Shown in pieces: positions 35,150 to 44,034 of a stretch of 58,977 nt of DNA. The translations under genes were made by a program, and so were the position numbers. Position 1 is the stretch's first letter. Every line of letters starts with the position of its first letter. The stretch spans positions 1 to 58,977 of the forward strand of contig CAYSZV010000012.1 of the NCBI GenBank assembly GCA_964435595.1, in the 5' to 3' direction. This DNA comes from Izemoplasma sp964435595. Its GTDB lineage: Bacteria > Bacillota_I > Bacilli_A > Izemoplasmatales > Izemoplasmataceae. The notes under the pieces were generated by a model. It was not told the origin of the DNA and ran no database searches. It saw only the letters and a program-made list of their open reading frames with translations.

Positions 35150-36551
35150 AATATCTCCAACGTTTCTTTTTTGGTCCCTTTTTAGTTTTGCCAGGTTGTT
35201 GCATCATCTGCATTGCTTGCATTGGATTATTTGGATCAATTTTTGATGGATCCATTCCTTGCATTCTCTTCATTGCACTGGCAGTTTGATCAAGTGTCGT
35301 AATTAATTTGTTTACTTCACTTACTTTGCGTCCAGATCCATCAGCAATTCTTCTTCTACGAGAGGAAGAACGGGCAATTAGATTTGGATGTTTTCGTTCT
35401 GCTTTTGTCATTGAGCCGATGATTGCTTCAACAAAAACCAATTGTTTATCATCAACATCGACACCCTTCATCATCTTATTCATACCTGGGATCAATTTCA
35501 TAATTCCACCTAAAGATCCCATTCTTTTAATCATTTTCATTTGTTTTAAGTAGTCGTCATAGTTAAACTTTCCACTCATCATTTTTTCCATTAGTCCCAT
35601 CATATCATCTTCATCGATGTTTTCTGTGACTTTATCAACTAATGTTAAGACATCTCCCATACCGAGAATTCTTTGTGCCATACGTTCTGGATGGAATACT
35701 TCTAATTGGTCTAGTTTTTCACCCATCCCCATTAATTTGATTGGAATATTCGTTACCTGACGTAAAGATAAGGCAGCTCCACCACGTGTATCTCCATCAA
35801 GTTTTGTAAGGATTGCTCCTGAAACATTTAGTGTATCATTGAATCCCTGTGCTACATTGACAGCGTCTTGCCCCGTCATTGCATCAACTGTTAATAATAC
35901 CTCTTCCGGCTTTAAGAACTCTTTGATTTCAACAAGTTCATTCATCATATTTTCGTCTATTTGAAGACGTCCAGCTGTATCGACAATTACTAGATTATTT
36001 CCATTTGAAACAGCAAAATCCATTGCCTTTTTCATAATGGTAATTGGTTTTTCAGTAATACCCATTTCAAAGATGTCTGCACCAACTTGTCCAGCTACCG
36101 TTTTCAACTGTTCAACAGCTGCAGGACGATACACATCTAATGCAACCAGCAATGGTTTCAAATTATGTTTCTTTCTCATGAACATAGCTAGTTTCCCAGC
36201 TGTTGTTGTTTTCCCTGCCCCTTGCAGACCAACCATCATATATTTGGTAATTCCTACCGGATTAATCGTTAGATTTTCCGTTTCACTACCCATTATTTTT
36301 TGTAGTTCATCTCGAACTATTTTAATTACTTGTTGTCCAGGATTCAGACCTTTTAAGATCGTTTCTCCCATCGCTTGCTCTTTAACTGATTTGGTGAAAG
36401 ATTTCACAACTTTAAAGTTTACATCGGCTTCTAATAAAGATAAGCGGACTTCTCTCATCATTTCTTCAATGTCTTTTTCAGTTAATCTTCCTTTTCCGCT
36501 GAGTCTCCTCAAAGACATCTGCAAGCGATCTGATAAATTATCAAATGCCAT
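35148..36551 (-). CDS. ffh: Signal recognition particle protein Ffh
   Basis: Ffh binds signal sequences and 4.5S RNA and takes ribosomes to FtsY at the membrane. The 467-residue protein has the N domain, the GTPase G domain (GLQGAGKTTTAGKLA, DTAGRLQIDE, TKLDGDTRGG) and a methionine-rich M domain with the RNA-binding SSRRRRIADGSGR loop and a basic tail. It starts 4 bases after ylxM. The partner RNA gene is not visible in this window. Confidence 0.97.
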   Translation of the reverse strand: MAFDNLSDRLQMSLRRLSGKGRLTEKDIEEMMREVRLSLLEADVNFKVVKSFTKSVKEQAMGETILKGLNPGQQVIKIVRDELQKIMGSETENLTINPVGITKYMMVGLQGAGKTTTAGKLAMFMRKKHNLKPLLVALDVYRPAAVEQLKTVAGQVGADIFEMGITEKPITIMKKAMDFAVSNGNNLVIVDTAGRLQIDENMMNELVEIKEFLKPEEVLLTVDAMTGQDAVNVAQGFNDTLNVSGAILTKLDGDTRGGAALSLRQVTNIPIKLMGMGEKLDQLEVFHPERMAQRILGMGDVLTLVDKVTENIDEDDMMGLMEKMMSGKFNYDDYLKQMKMIKRMGSLGGIMKLIPGMNKMMKGVDVDDKQLVFVEAIIGSMTKAERKHPNLIARSSSRRRRIADGSGRKVSEVNKLITTLDQTASAMKRMQGMDPSKIDPNNPMQAMQMMQQPGKTKKGPKKKRWRY

Positions 36552-36555
36552 AGTA

Positions 36556-36879
36556 TCACTCTACTTTCTCGTACTCTTCAATCAATGCTACTATTTGTTC
36601 TTTTGTTTCTTGTTTTCTTATAGAAGCAAACAATTCTTCTTGTTTCTTATTGGTTTTTCTTAAGTTCACTGCTACTTCAATATCATACAGTTTGTTAATT
36701 GTTTTCTTCAATTGATCATGAATTGCATTTCTTGATACCTCGAATTCATTTGCCATTTCTGTGATACTTGAATCATCAAAATAAGCAGCCTCAAAGTAGC
36801 CTTTTTGCTTATCAGTTAATAAATCCTGATATAAATCATATAGTTCAATTAACACAATTTTTTCATCTACTTTATTCAT
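36556..36879 (-). CDS. ylxM: SRP-associated helix-turn-helix protein YlxM
   Basis: YlxM (107 residues) is a small sigma-70 region-4-like helix-turn-helix protein commonly encoded beside ffh and ftsY; in streptococci it binds the SRP particle and adjusts its GTPase. The motif ITEMANEFEVSRNAIHDQLKK (shown here as the HTH near residues 38-58) is clear. It overlaps ftsY by 8 bases. Confidence 0.9.
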   Translation of the reverse strand: MNKVDEKIVLIELYDLYQDLLTDKQKGYFEAAYFDDSSITEMANEFEVSRNAIHDQLKKTINKLYDIEVAVNLRKTNKKQEELFASIRKQETKEQIVALIEEYEKVE

Positions 36880-37846
36880 TTTCTACATCTCCAAACATAC
36901 CAAATAAGTATTCTTCAATGTCAAAGTGTTCTAAGTCATCTAATTGTTCTCCAAGACCAACATACTTAATCGGAATTCCTAATTCTTCTTTGATTGCCAA
37001 GACGATTCCACCTTTGGCTGTACCATCTAATTTTGTTAGAACAATCCCACTAATGTTTGTAACTTCATTAAATATTTTTGCTTGTGAAAGACCATTTTGA
37101 CCTGTAGTAGCATCCACCACCAATAATGTTTCATGTGGTGCCCCTGAAATTTCTCGGTCAATCACTCTATTTATCTTATCCAATTCGCTCATTAAATTCT
37201 TCTTATTTTGCAATCTTCCAGCAGTGTCACACAGAATCAAATCAATTCCTAATTCATCTGCTTTCTTAATGGCATCAAACATTACACTAGAAGGATCACT
37301 TCCTTCTTCTTTTGCGTAAAAATCAGCATGTACACGTTCTGCCCATATCTTTAATTGATTGATTGCACCAGCTCGAAATGTATCTCCTGCAACCAACATA
37401 ACTTTTTTACCTTTTTTTATGTATTCATTTGCAACCTTACCTATTGTTGTAGTCTTTCCAACTCCATTTACACCTACAAAAAGAACGACATTGATACGAT
37501 TAGGTTGAATATCCAAATTAGAAATCATAATATCATCTTGTACATATAGTTTATACATTTCTTCAACAATCAAATCATACAATTTTTCTGGAGTATTTAC
37601 ATCCTTCATATCAACAGTTTTTCGTAATTGATTAACAAACTTTACGACCGTATCTACCCCAATATCTGCCATAATAAAAATCTCTTCTAATTCATCAAAC
37701 AGATCATCAGAAATTAATGCAGAAGAATCGAGTAAATCTTTTAAATTATTAAAAACCGATTCTCTTGTTTTTTTCATCCCCACTTTATACTTTTGGGCAT
37801 GTATTCTTTTTTCTTTAGACTTGAATATATTACCGAAAAAACCCAT
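36872..37846 (-). CDS. ftsY: Signal recognition particle receptor FtsY
   Basis: FtsY is the membrane-associated GTPase that docks SRP-ribosome complexes at the translocon. The 324-residue protein has the NG domain only: VGVNGVGKTTTIGKVAN, DTFRAGAINQL, DTAGRLQNKKN and LTKLDGTAKGG. The N-terminal acidic A domain of E. coli is missing, replaced by a short basic amphipathic stretch (residues 1-15), as in other Gram-positives. A -10 TATAAT lies at 37876-37881. Confidence 0.97.
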   Translation of the reverse strand: MGFFGNIFKSKEKRIHAQKYKVGMKKTRESVFNNLKDLLDSSALISDDLFDELEEIFIMADIGVDTVVKFVNQLRKTVDMKDVNTPEKLYDLIVEEMYKLYVQDDIMISNLDIQPNRINVVLFVGVNGVGKTTTIGKVANEYIKKGKKVMLVAGDTFRAGAINQLKIWAERVHADFYAKEEGSDPSSVMFDAIKKADELGIDLILCDTAGRLQNKKNLMSELDKINRVIDREISGAPHETLLVVDATTGQNGLSQAKIFNEVTNISGIVLTKLDGTAKGGIVLAIKEELGIPIKYVGLGEQLDDLEHFDIEEYLFGMFGDVENE

Positions 37847-37932
37847 AAAATCACATCCTATATTAAATCAAAAATATTATAACACATATATGATATATAT
37901 GAAAACATATTGAAAAAAGATATTCAAAATTT

Positions 37933-38048
37933 AAAAAAAGCCCTATAAAAAGGGAAAATCCGCCTCTCGGCGGATTAAGGAAGGGGATGTGTGAATAATA
38001 TAATTATTCACCATGCTATGTAAGGGATAAGTTGCGACTATGTCGCAT
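37933..38048 (-). ncRNA. Candidate small RNA with own promoter and terminator
   Basis: Between topA and ftsY an unannotated minus-strand unit of about 115 bases runs from a strong promoter to a strong terminator. In order: hairpin TGCGAC-ATA-GTCGCA (38033-38047), hairpin GTGAATAAT/ATTATTCAC (37991-38011), a C-rich unpaired stretch CCCCTTCCTT (37977-37986), and terminator AATCCGCC-GAGA-GGCGGATT (37957-37976), then a second small stem CCCT/AGGG and T7. The C-rich loop is the mirror of Shine-Dalgarno sequences, as in several Gram-positive regulatory RNAs. A 23-codon frame (ATG at about 38014) exists but has no ribosome binding site. No known RNA family is recognised. Confidence 0.6.
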
Positions 38049-38052
38049 CTTT

Positions 38053-38082
38053 AATATAACATAATAGTCTACAAAATGTCAA
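38053..38082 (-). promoter_or_regulatory. Promoter of the candidate small RNA
   Basis: Minus strand -35 TTGACA (38077-38082) and -10 TATATT (38053-38058), 18 bases apart. No coding region follows within 200 bases. Confidence 0.7.
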
Positions 38083-38175
38083 CAAAAACCAACAATTATT
38101 TTTAAACAATCCTTATATATAATTAATATGGATAGAACTATAAGAAAACGGCTTTACAGAGCGTTCTTAAAGTAC

Positions 38176-38226
38176 AAAAGTCGATATTGACCAGTGTGTA
38201 TCAATAGGTCTATTATATCGACTTTT
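38176..38226. terminator. Long hairpin after topA
   Basis: AAAAGTCGATAT and ATATCGACTTTT form a 12-bp stem with GACC/GGTC pairing further in. The T run is better on the plus strand than on the minus strand, but no plus-strand gene precedes it. It most likely ends topA transcripts. The stretch 38085-38175 shows only a weak imperfect hairpin. Confidence 0.5.
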
Positions 38227-38233
38227 TCTATAT

Positions 38234-40425
38234 CTATTTTTCTTCTTTATATCCACAATTCTTCGTATCTTGACATACAATATTCCCATCTGTGTCTTCC
38301 ATTAATAATTGGCCACACTTTGGACATATTTCACCGGTTGGAACTCCGAAAATCATATTTTTACATTTCGGAAAGTTATCACAAGCATAGAATGTTTTTC
38401 CTCTGTTTTTTCCACTCTTTGCATGACGTTCTACAATTTCGCCTTTCCCACATTTAGGACACTTGATTCCTGTAGAGACAACTTCTTTCTTTTCATTCTC
38501 GTTTTGTTTTATATGTTTACAAGCTGGATAATTACCGCATGCCTCGAAGGTACCAAATCTTGATGTTCTAAACACCATATCACTTCCACATTTTGGGCAT
38601 TTTTCTCCAGTAAACTTTGGTGCTACTTTTTCCATATTTTTATTGGCATTATCTACCATCGGAATGAACGATGTATAAAACTGTGAAACGATTGCTGTCT
38701 GTTGCTCATTTCCCAAAGAAATATCATCTAATACTCGTTCCATTCTTGCTGTATAATCAGCACTAACGATTTGAGCAAAGAATTCATCTAGTTTCTCTAT
38801 CGTTAACTTCCCTTGATCTGTTGGGATGAATTTCTTTTCTTTAATGGAAACATATTTACGTTTTTTTAATGTTGAAATGGTTTGAGAATATGTAGATGGT
38901 CTCCCAATCCCTAAATCTTCCATCTCTTTAATCAAACGCGCTTCTGTAAATCTTAAAGGTGGATTCGTAAAATTTTGTGATTTTTCAACTTCTAACGCTG
39001 TTAAAGAAGTTCCGACTTCTAAATCAGGTAATGTAGTTGTTTGTAACTTTTCATAATCACCATACACTTTTAAATATCCATCAAACTTTACCTCTTGTGC
39101 AGATGCTTTAAATGAGGCTTTGTTATTTTTTGCACTTGGACTTAGTGCACAATCGATTCAAATTTCAACGACTTCCGCGAGCGGGACGTGGTCCCCTCGT
39201 AATATAACGACGGGATNNNNNNNNNNGATGCTTTAAATGAGGCTTTGTTATTTTTCAATTCTATTGTTGTTGTTTGGATTATTGCAGGTTTCATTAACGA
39301 AGCTACTGTTCTTGAATAAATCATTTTATATAGAGCAAACTCATCTTTTGACAAGAATTTTTTAACACTATTTGGTGTATGATAAACACTTGTTGGACGA
39401 ATTGTTTCATGGGCATCTTGTACATTAGCTTTTTTCTTTGTGTTAATTACTCTGCCCGCATACTCTTCACCATATGTTTCTTTTACATAATTTAAAGCTG
39501 GAAAACTAAATGAACTAGATAATCTTGTTGAATCGGTACGCATGTAAGTAATCAAACCTTTTGTTTCGGTACCAAAGTCAATTCCTTCATAAAGTCTTTG
39601 AGCTATTAACATTGTTTTTTGAGAACTAAAATTTATTTTATTTGATGCTTCTTGTTGTAATGATGATGTTGTGAAAGGTAATTTTGTTTCTCTGTTTCTA
39701 TCTTTCACTTCAACATTTACAACATCAAATTTATCAGTTAAGGTCTCTAATAATGCTAGAGTTTCTTGCTCATTTCTAAGATCGATGTTTTTACCGTTGA
39801 ATTTTACTAAATCTGCATCAAACTGCTTGAACACAGCTTTTACCTTCCAGTATTCTTCTGGAACAAACGCATCTATTTCTTTTTCTTTATCTACCAAAAT
39901 CTTTAGGGTAGCACTTTGAACTCGTCCTGCTGATTTTGATTTAATCTTATTTTGCAATAATTTTGACAATTTGAATCCTATGATTCTATCTAAGATTCTT
40001 CTTGTTTCTTGACTTGATACCAAATCCAAATCGATATCTCTGGGATGTTCGAAAGCTTCTAGTACAGCAGTTTTCGTTATTTCATTAAAGATAACACGCT
40101 TCATTGGCTTGTTTTTTGTATCTAATACTTCACTCAAATGCCAAGAAATCGCTTCTCCTTCTCTATCAGGGTCAGTTGCAAGATAAATCTCTTTTGATTT
40201 TTTTGCAGCATTCACTAATTCACTAACTACTTTCTTTTTTTCTTTGATAACATCATATCTTGGAGTAAAGTTTTCTTCGACATCTAGTCCAAGCCCTCCT
40301 ACACCACTTATTGCTAAATCACGGATATGGCCTTTAGATGATAACACCTGATAATCAGGCCCTAAATATTGTTCGATGGTCTTGCTTTTGCTTGGTGACT
40401 CTACTATTACAAGCTTGCTTTTCAT
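38234..40425 (-). CDS. topA: DNA topoisomerase I (intact gene interrupted by an assembly artefact)
   Basis: TopA relaxes negative supercoils. The Toprim domain has IVESPSKSKTIEQYL and ATDPDREGEAISWHL; the active-site tyrosine is in GLITYMRTDSTRLS; three C4 zinc ribbons (CPKCGSDMVF, CPKCGKGEIV, CPKCGQLLME) end the protein. The reading appears broken at 39102-39255, but a 29-base sequence occurs on both sides (39102-39130 and 39227-39255) of 86 foreign-looking bases plus 10 N. Removing one copy and the insert (125 bases) restores one frame of 688 residues through KASFKASAQEVKFDGYLK, the normal TopA length. As given, the frame opens at 40425 and stops at 39142, resuming near 39103. Confidence 0.93.
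39131..39226. other. Assembly gap and chimeric contig end inside topA
   Basis: Ten N (39217-39226) follow 86 bases of higher GC content that match nothing expected in topA and include small inverted repeats (TGCACT/AGTGCA; GGGAC/GTCCC). A 29-base direct repeat flanks the block. This is the signature of two overlapping contigs joined as a gap after one gained a chimeric end, not of a mobile element. Confidence 0.9.
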
Positions 40426-40451
40426 GACCTCGCCTCCAATCTTTCTATATA

Positions 40452-40485
40452 TATATAACTCTTATTAAAAGCCCTGTCAAGGGCT
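40452..40485 (-). promoter_or_regulatory. topA promoter with its -35 box inside a terminator hairpin
   Basis: AGCCCT-TGAC-AGGGCT (40470-40485) followed by TTTTAAT looks like the end of prmC transcripts. Its loop and 3' arm contain TTGACA (40475-40480), exactly 17 bases from TATATA (40452-40457), ahead of GGAGGCGAGGTC and the topA ATG. Confidence 0.65.
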
Positions 40486-40527
40486 ATGTTTCACTATATA
40501 TATTATATATATATAACTTTTTTTACT

Positions 40528-41373
40528 TTATTTTTTTATAATAAATGTCATGCGGTCTTTTCCTTGCATATCTTTTTTCTGTATGATTTCAACACCTGAT
40601 AGATGTTCTAAAATAATTTCTTTTAATTCTTCTGCCTTATTGTATGCATGTTCAAATGCAATCATATAGGTATCTTTTACATACTCTTTTGCTTGTGAAA
40701 TTATGACACGATAAAAATCGAGTCCATCTTCTCCACCAAACAAAGCAATGTCTGGCTCATTATCAACAACCAAGTCTTCAACGTATTCGCTATTTGGAAT
40801 GTATGGTGGGTTACTAACGATGATATCGTACTTCTTACCTTGAACCGGTTCATACCAGTCGCCTTGATAAAACGTCACCTTCGCATGTAAATTATCATTA
40901 TTTAATTTAGCAGTATGTAATGCTTTATCTGAAATGTCAGTCGCTGTCACATTCATATGTTTTTCTTCTAAATCCAATGTAACACCTAAGCAACCACTAC
41001 CTGTTCCTAAATCCAATACATCTACATCTTTTCCACCAAATATCTCATCATACATCATTAATACATTTGCAACCAATTCTTCGGTTTCGTATCTTGGTAT
41101 CAATACATCTTTTGATACAGCAAATTTATGTCCATAGAAATATTCGAACCCAATAATATGTTGTACTGGGATATTTTGTGTAACATACTTATCGACACCA
41201 AATAGAAAATTATCATAAATTTCTTGTGGTATTTGTTCATCCATCGCTAACAACAAGTCTGCATTAGAAAGCTTTGAAAAATGTAAGAGTAAAAGTTTTA
41301 CTCCGCTATCTTCTTTATAGTTATCTAGTGCATATTGTTCATTGATTGCTAACACTTCTCTATATGTAGGCAT
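40528..41373 (-). CDS. prmC: Peptide chain release factor N5-glutamine methyltransferase PrmC
   Basis: PrmC methylates the glutamine of the GGQ motif of release factors, which speeds termination. The 281-residue protein has an N-terminal helical domain, the SAM site VLDLGTGSGCLGV and the catalytic VSNPPYIPN. It lies directly downstream of prfA, its substrate, as in many bacteria. The ATG at 41373, after GAGGTGAATGAT, is preferred over one 21 bases upstream. Confidence 0.95.
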   Translation of the reverse strand: MPTYREVLAINEQYALDNYKEDSGVKLLLLHFSKLSNADLLLAMDEQIPQEIYDNFLFGVDKYVTQNIPVQHIIGFEYFYGHKFAVSKDVLIPRYETEELVANVLMMYDEIFGGKDVDVLDLGTGSGCLGVTLDLEEKHMNVTATDISDKALHTAKLNNDNLHAKVTFYQGDWYEPVQGKKYDIIVSNPPYIPNSEYVEDLVVDNEPDIALFGGEDGLDFYRVIISQAKEYVKDTYMIAFEHAYNKAEELKEIILEHLSGVEIIQKKDMQGKDRMTFIIKK

Positions 41374-41398
41374 ATCATTCACCTCTTTAGACATACAA

Positions 41399-41418
41399 AG
41401 AAGAGCATCGGCTCTTCT
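41399..41418 (-). terminator. Hairpin between prfA and prmC
   Basis: AGAAGAGC and GCTCTTCT form an 8-bp stem with a 4-base loop. Only three T follow on the minus strand, so it is a weak terminator or mRNA-stabilising hairpin rather than a full stop. Confidence 0.45.
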
Positions 41419-41423
41419 ATTGT

Positions 41424-42488
41424 CTATTCTTTTCCTTCTAGTTTTCGTTTTAATTCTTCATTGATCAACGCATCAATAATAGGTTCTAATTTTCCTTCCA
41501 TGACGCGGTCTAATTGTAAAATGCTATATCCGATTCTATGATCAGTAACACGGTTTTGTGGATAATTGTATGTTCTAATTTTCTCTGAACGATCTCCACT
41601 CCCGATTTTACTACGACGTTCTTCGCCTTCTTTATCAGCGCGCTCTTGTTGAATCAAATCATATAATCTTGCTTTCAAGATACGTAATGCAGATGCCTTG
41701 TTTTCATGTTGAGATTTTCCATCTTGACATGTAACAATCAGACCAGTTGGTTCATGAGTTACACGAACAGCACTATCTGTTGTATTTACTGATTGTCCAC
41801 CAGCACCACTTGAACGGTATGTATCAACACGAACATCACCCATGTTTAATTCCACTTCTACATCTTCTGCTTCAGGTAAAACCAAGACAGTTGCTGTTGA
41901 CGTATGAACTCGTCCTTGTGATTCCGTTTGTGGAACACGTTGCACCCTATGAGCACCTGATTCATACTTCATATATCCATATACTTTTTCACCTGACATT
42001 GAAAATTCGACTTGTGAGAATCCACCAGCATCATTTTGTTCAGCATTAGAAATTTCAATTTTCCAGTTCTTCAATTCTGCATACTTCACATACATTCTAA
42101 AAAGATCTCCAGCAAATATATTTGCTTCACTACCTCCGGCAGCTCCTCTAATTTCAACGATTATATTTTTCTCATCGTCAGGATCTTTCGGTACTAGTAA
42201 TATTTTTAACTCCTCTTCATATTGAGGAATCAATGGCTTAATTTCATCTAATTCCATTCTCGCCATTTCAACAATTTCAGGATCATCTTCTTTTGTCATT
42301 TCTTTTAAATCCGAAACAGTGTTCAATGCTTCAACGTACTTATCATACACTTCCACTATTTGCGACAAATCTTTTTGTTCCTTTGACAACGTTGTTAACC
42401 TCTTAACATCCGTTACCACTTCAGGATCCATTAATAATTGATTTATTTCATTGTATCTTTCTTTGATACTATCCAATCGATCTCTCAT
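41424..42488 (-). CDS. prfA: Peptide chain release factor 1
   Basis: RF1 reads UAA and UAG and triggers peptide release. The 354-residue protein has the codon-reading PxT tripeptide (PQT in QRVPQTESQG) and the catalytic GGQ in SGAGGQSVN. Since TGA is used as a stop here, an RF2 gene is expected elsewhere. TTGGAG precedes the ATG by 9 bases. Confidence 0.97.
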   Translation of the reverse strand: MRDRLDSIKERYNEINQLLMDPEVVTDVKRLTTLSKEQKDLSQIVEVYDKYVEALNTVSDLKEMTKEDDPEIVEMARMELDEIKPLIPQYEEELKILLVPKDPDDEKNIIVEIRGAAGGSEANIFAGDLFRMYVKYAELKNWKIEISNAEQNDAGGFSQVEFSMSGEKVYGYMKYESGAHRVQRVPQTESQGRVHTSTATVLVLPEAEDVEVELNMGDVRVDTYRSSGAGGQSVNTTDSAVRVTHEPTGLIVTCQDGKSQHENKASALRILKARLYDLIQQERADKEGEERRSKIGSGDRSEKIRTYNYPQNRVTDHRIGYSILQLDRVMEGKLEPIIDALINEELKRKLEGKE

Positions 42489-42520
42489 ATTATCACTCCA
42501 AAAACATTATATAGTAATGC

Positions 42521-43939
42521 CTACACAATTTCAAGTTCAGTAACTTCTAATTCCGACATATCAGTCAAACACAGTTTTCTTAAGAAATAGACAAACATGA
42601 TAACTATTACAACACCTTTTAATATCGAAGACATTGATATTGCCCACCAAATTCCAACATAACCTAACGATAAGGCTAAAACATAAGCCATTGGGATTCT
42701 TAAGAAGTTCCCAATAATACTTACTCCACTTGGATATTTGGTTCTTCCGAGACCATTAAACGCACCTGCAGTAGCAAGTTCTATTATCATAAATAATTGC
42801 GAAATACTCAAAACTCTTAAATACGTAATACCTAGAGGTAACGTATCCGCTTCTTGAATAAATATTCCAAATAATTGTTTACTGAAGAAGAACAATAATA
42901 GATTTACAGCGATTCCATAAGGAACCAAAATCTTCATTGAAGTAATATACCCCTGCTTCACACGATCCAATCTGCCAGCTCCATAATTTTGTCCAACAAA
43001 ACTTGCAAGTGCCACTTGGAACCCCGAAGCAATCATCCATGCAAGAGCTTCAATTTGAGACCCCACACGTTGAGTTGCAACAACTTCTTCTCCATATCCT
43101 GCTTGCATAATTGTAATAATAACTGCAATGATTGTAAACAATATACTCTGAACTCCAACAGGATATCCTATCTTTACAATACGTTTCATATGATCCGTAC
43201 TAAAATATTTTTTTAAATGCAAATCAAACGGTCTCACCTTACTTATATATATAAGGATATATATTAGTAAAACGAACCCTTGTGAAATCACTGTCGCTAT
43301 CGCAGCTCCTTTGACAGTCAGGCCAAGACCATTAAAGGTATTTCCAAACACAGTTACTTGATCCAAAATAAAGAACGGATCCAAAATCATATTCAATACA
43401 AGTCCAGTTGCGCCAATGACAAAAGTCATAATCGTTAGACCAAGTCCGTCATATATACCACTAAATAAATTCACTAGAAACATAAAAATTATAAAAGTTG
43501 AAACAACACTTAAATAATCAATCGAATCACTGATTACAATTTCTTTTGAATAGCCATAAAGTCCAACAAATTCTTCCTTAAAGATAAATCCTGCAATTGA
43601 ATAAAACAAAGCAACAATTACCATTAAAATAAATCCGTTGTTTCCATACTTTGCAACTGCTTCCGTATCATTTCTACCAGCAGACTGAGAAATATTTACA
43701 CTTGTACCAATTTTCACAAGCATTATAAATCCAAATCCAAGCCACATATAAAATCCACCAGTACCAACGGCAGTTACCGCATCACTTTGATCTAGTCCCA
43801 TTCTTGTTACTTGGGATACCCAAAACATATCTGTTAAATTATAAGCCATCTGTACAAGGCTTGACAAAAGAGTGGGTATTGCTACCCAAAGTAAATTCTT
43901 AAATATACTTCCTGATGTTAAATCTCTCTTTTTTTTCAT
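42521..43939 (-). CDS. MATE-family multidrug efflux protein
   Basis: This 472-residue protein has about twelve spans and the MATE features PTLLSSLVQMAYNLTDMFWVS at the first span pair and the symmetric second half with GYGEEVVATQRVGSQIEALAW and FVGQNYGAGRLDRV. Such pumps export cationic drugs using Na+ or H+. If the ATP synthase is Na+-coupled, Na+ is the likelier driving ion, but this is inference. The ATG at 43939 (5 bases after AGGTGA) is chosen over GTG and ATG just upstream. prfA follows 32 bases later. Confidence 0.92.
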   Translation of the reverse strand: MKKKRDLTSGSIFKNLLWVAIPTLLSSLVQMAYNLTDMFWVSQVTRMGLDQSDAVTAVGTGGFYMWLGFGFIMLVKIGTSVNISQSAGRNDTEAVAKYGNNGFILMVIVALFYSIAGFIFKEEFVGLYGYSKEIVISDSIDYLSVVSTFIIFMFLVNLFSGIYDGLGLTIMTFVIGATGLVLNMILDPFFILDQVTVFGNTFNGLGLTVKGAAIATVISQGFVLLIYILIYISKVRPFDLHLKKYFSTDHMKRIVKIGYPVGVQSILFTIIAVIITIMQAGYGEEVVATQRVGSQIEALAWMIASGFQVALASFVGQNYGAGRLDRVKQGYITSMKILVPYGIAVNLLLFFFSKQLFGIFIQEADTLPLGITYLRVLSISQLFMIIELATAGAFNGLGRTKYPSGVSIIGNFLRIPMAYVLALSLGYVGIWWAISMSSILKGVVIVIMFVYFLRKLCLTDMSELEVTELEIV

Positions 43940-44005
43940 TGTCATCACCTATTCGCAAAATGTATTATATCATTTACACTTTTCAAATACTATGAAAATG
44001 TTTCA

Positions 44006-44034
44006 AAAAAAATAAGCCACTCAGCTTATTTTTC
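44006..44034 (-). terminator. Terminator of the hyd maturation operon
   Basis: AAATAAGC and GCTTATTT pair around a TGAGTG loop at the end of hydF, followed by a T run on the minus strand. Confidence 0.85.

Noticed and set aside
35148..37846. A 4.5S/SRP RNA gene near ffh and ftsY
   Set aside because: The conserved GGAA-loop core of SRP RNA is not seen in the nearby spacers, and the candidate small RNA lacks it.
38085..38232. A second small RNA on the plus strand ending in the long hairpin after topA
   Set aside because: The possible -10 TATAAT has no convincing -35, and the hairpin is explained as the topA terminator.
39131..39216. An insertion sequence or other mobile element in topA because of flanking direct repeats
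   Set aside because: The repeat is 29 bases and continues the gene exactly when collapsed, the insert is only 86 bases with no transposase or terminal repeats, and it abuts an N run.
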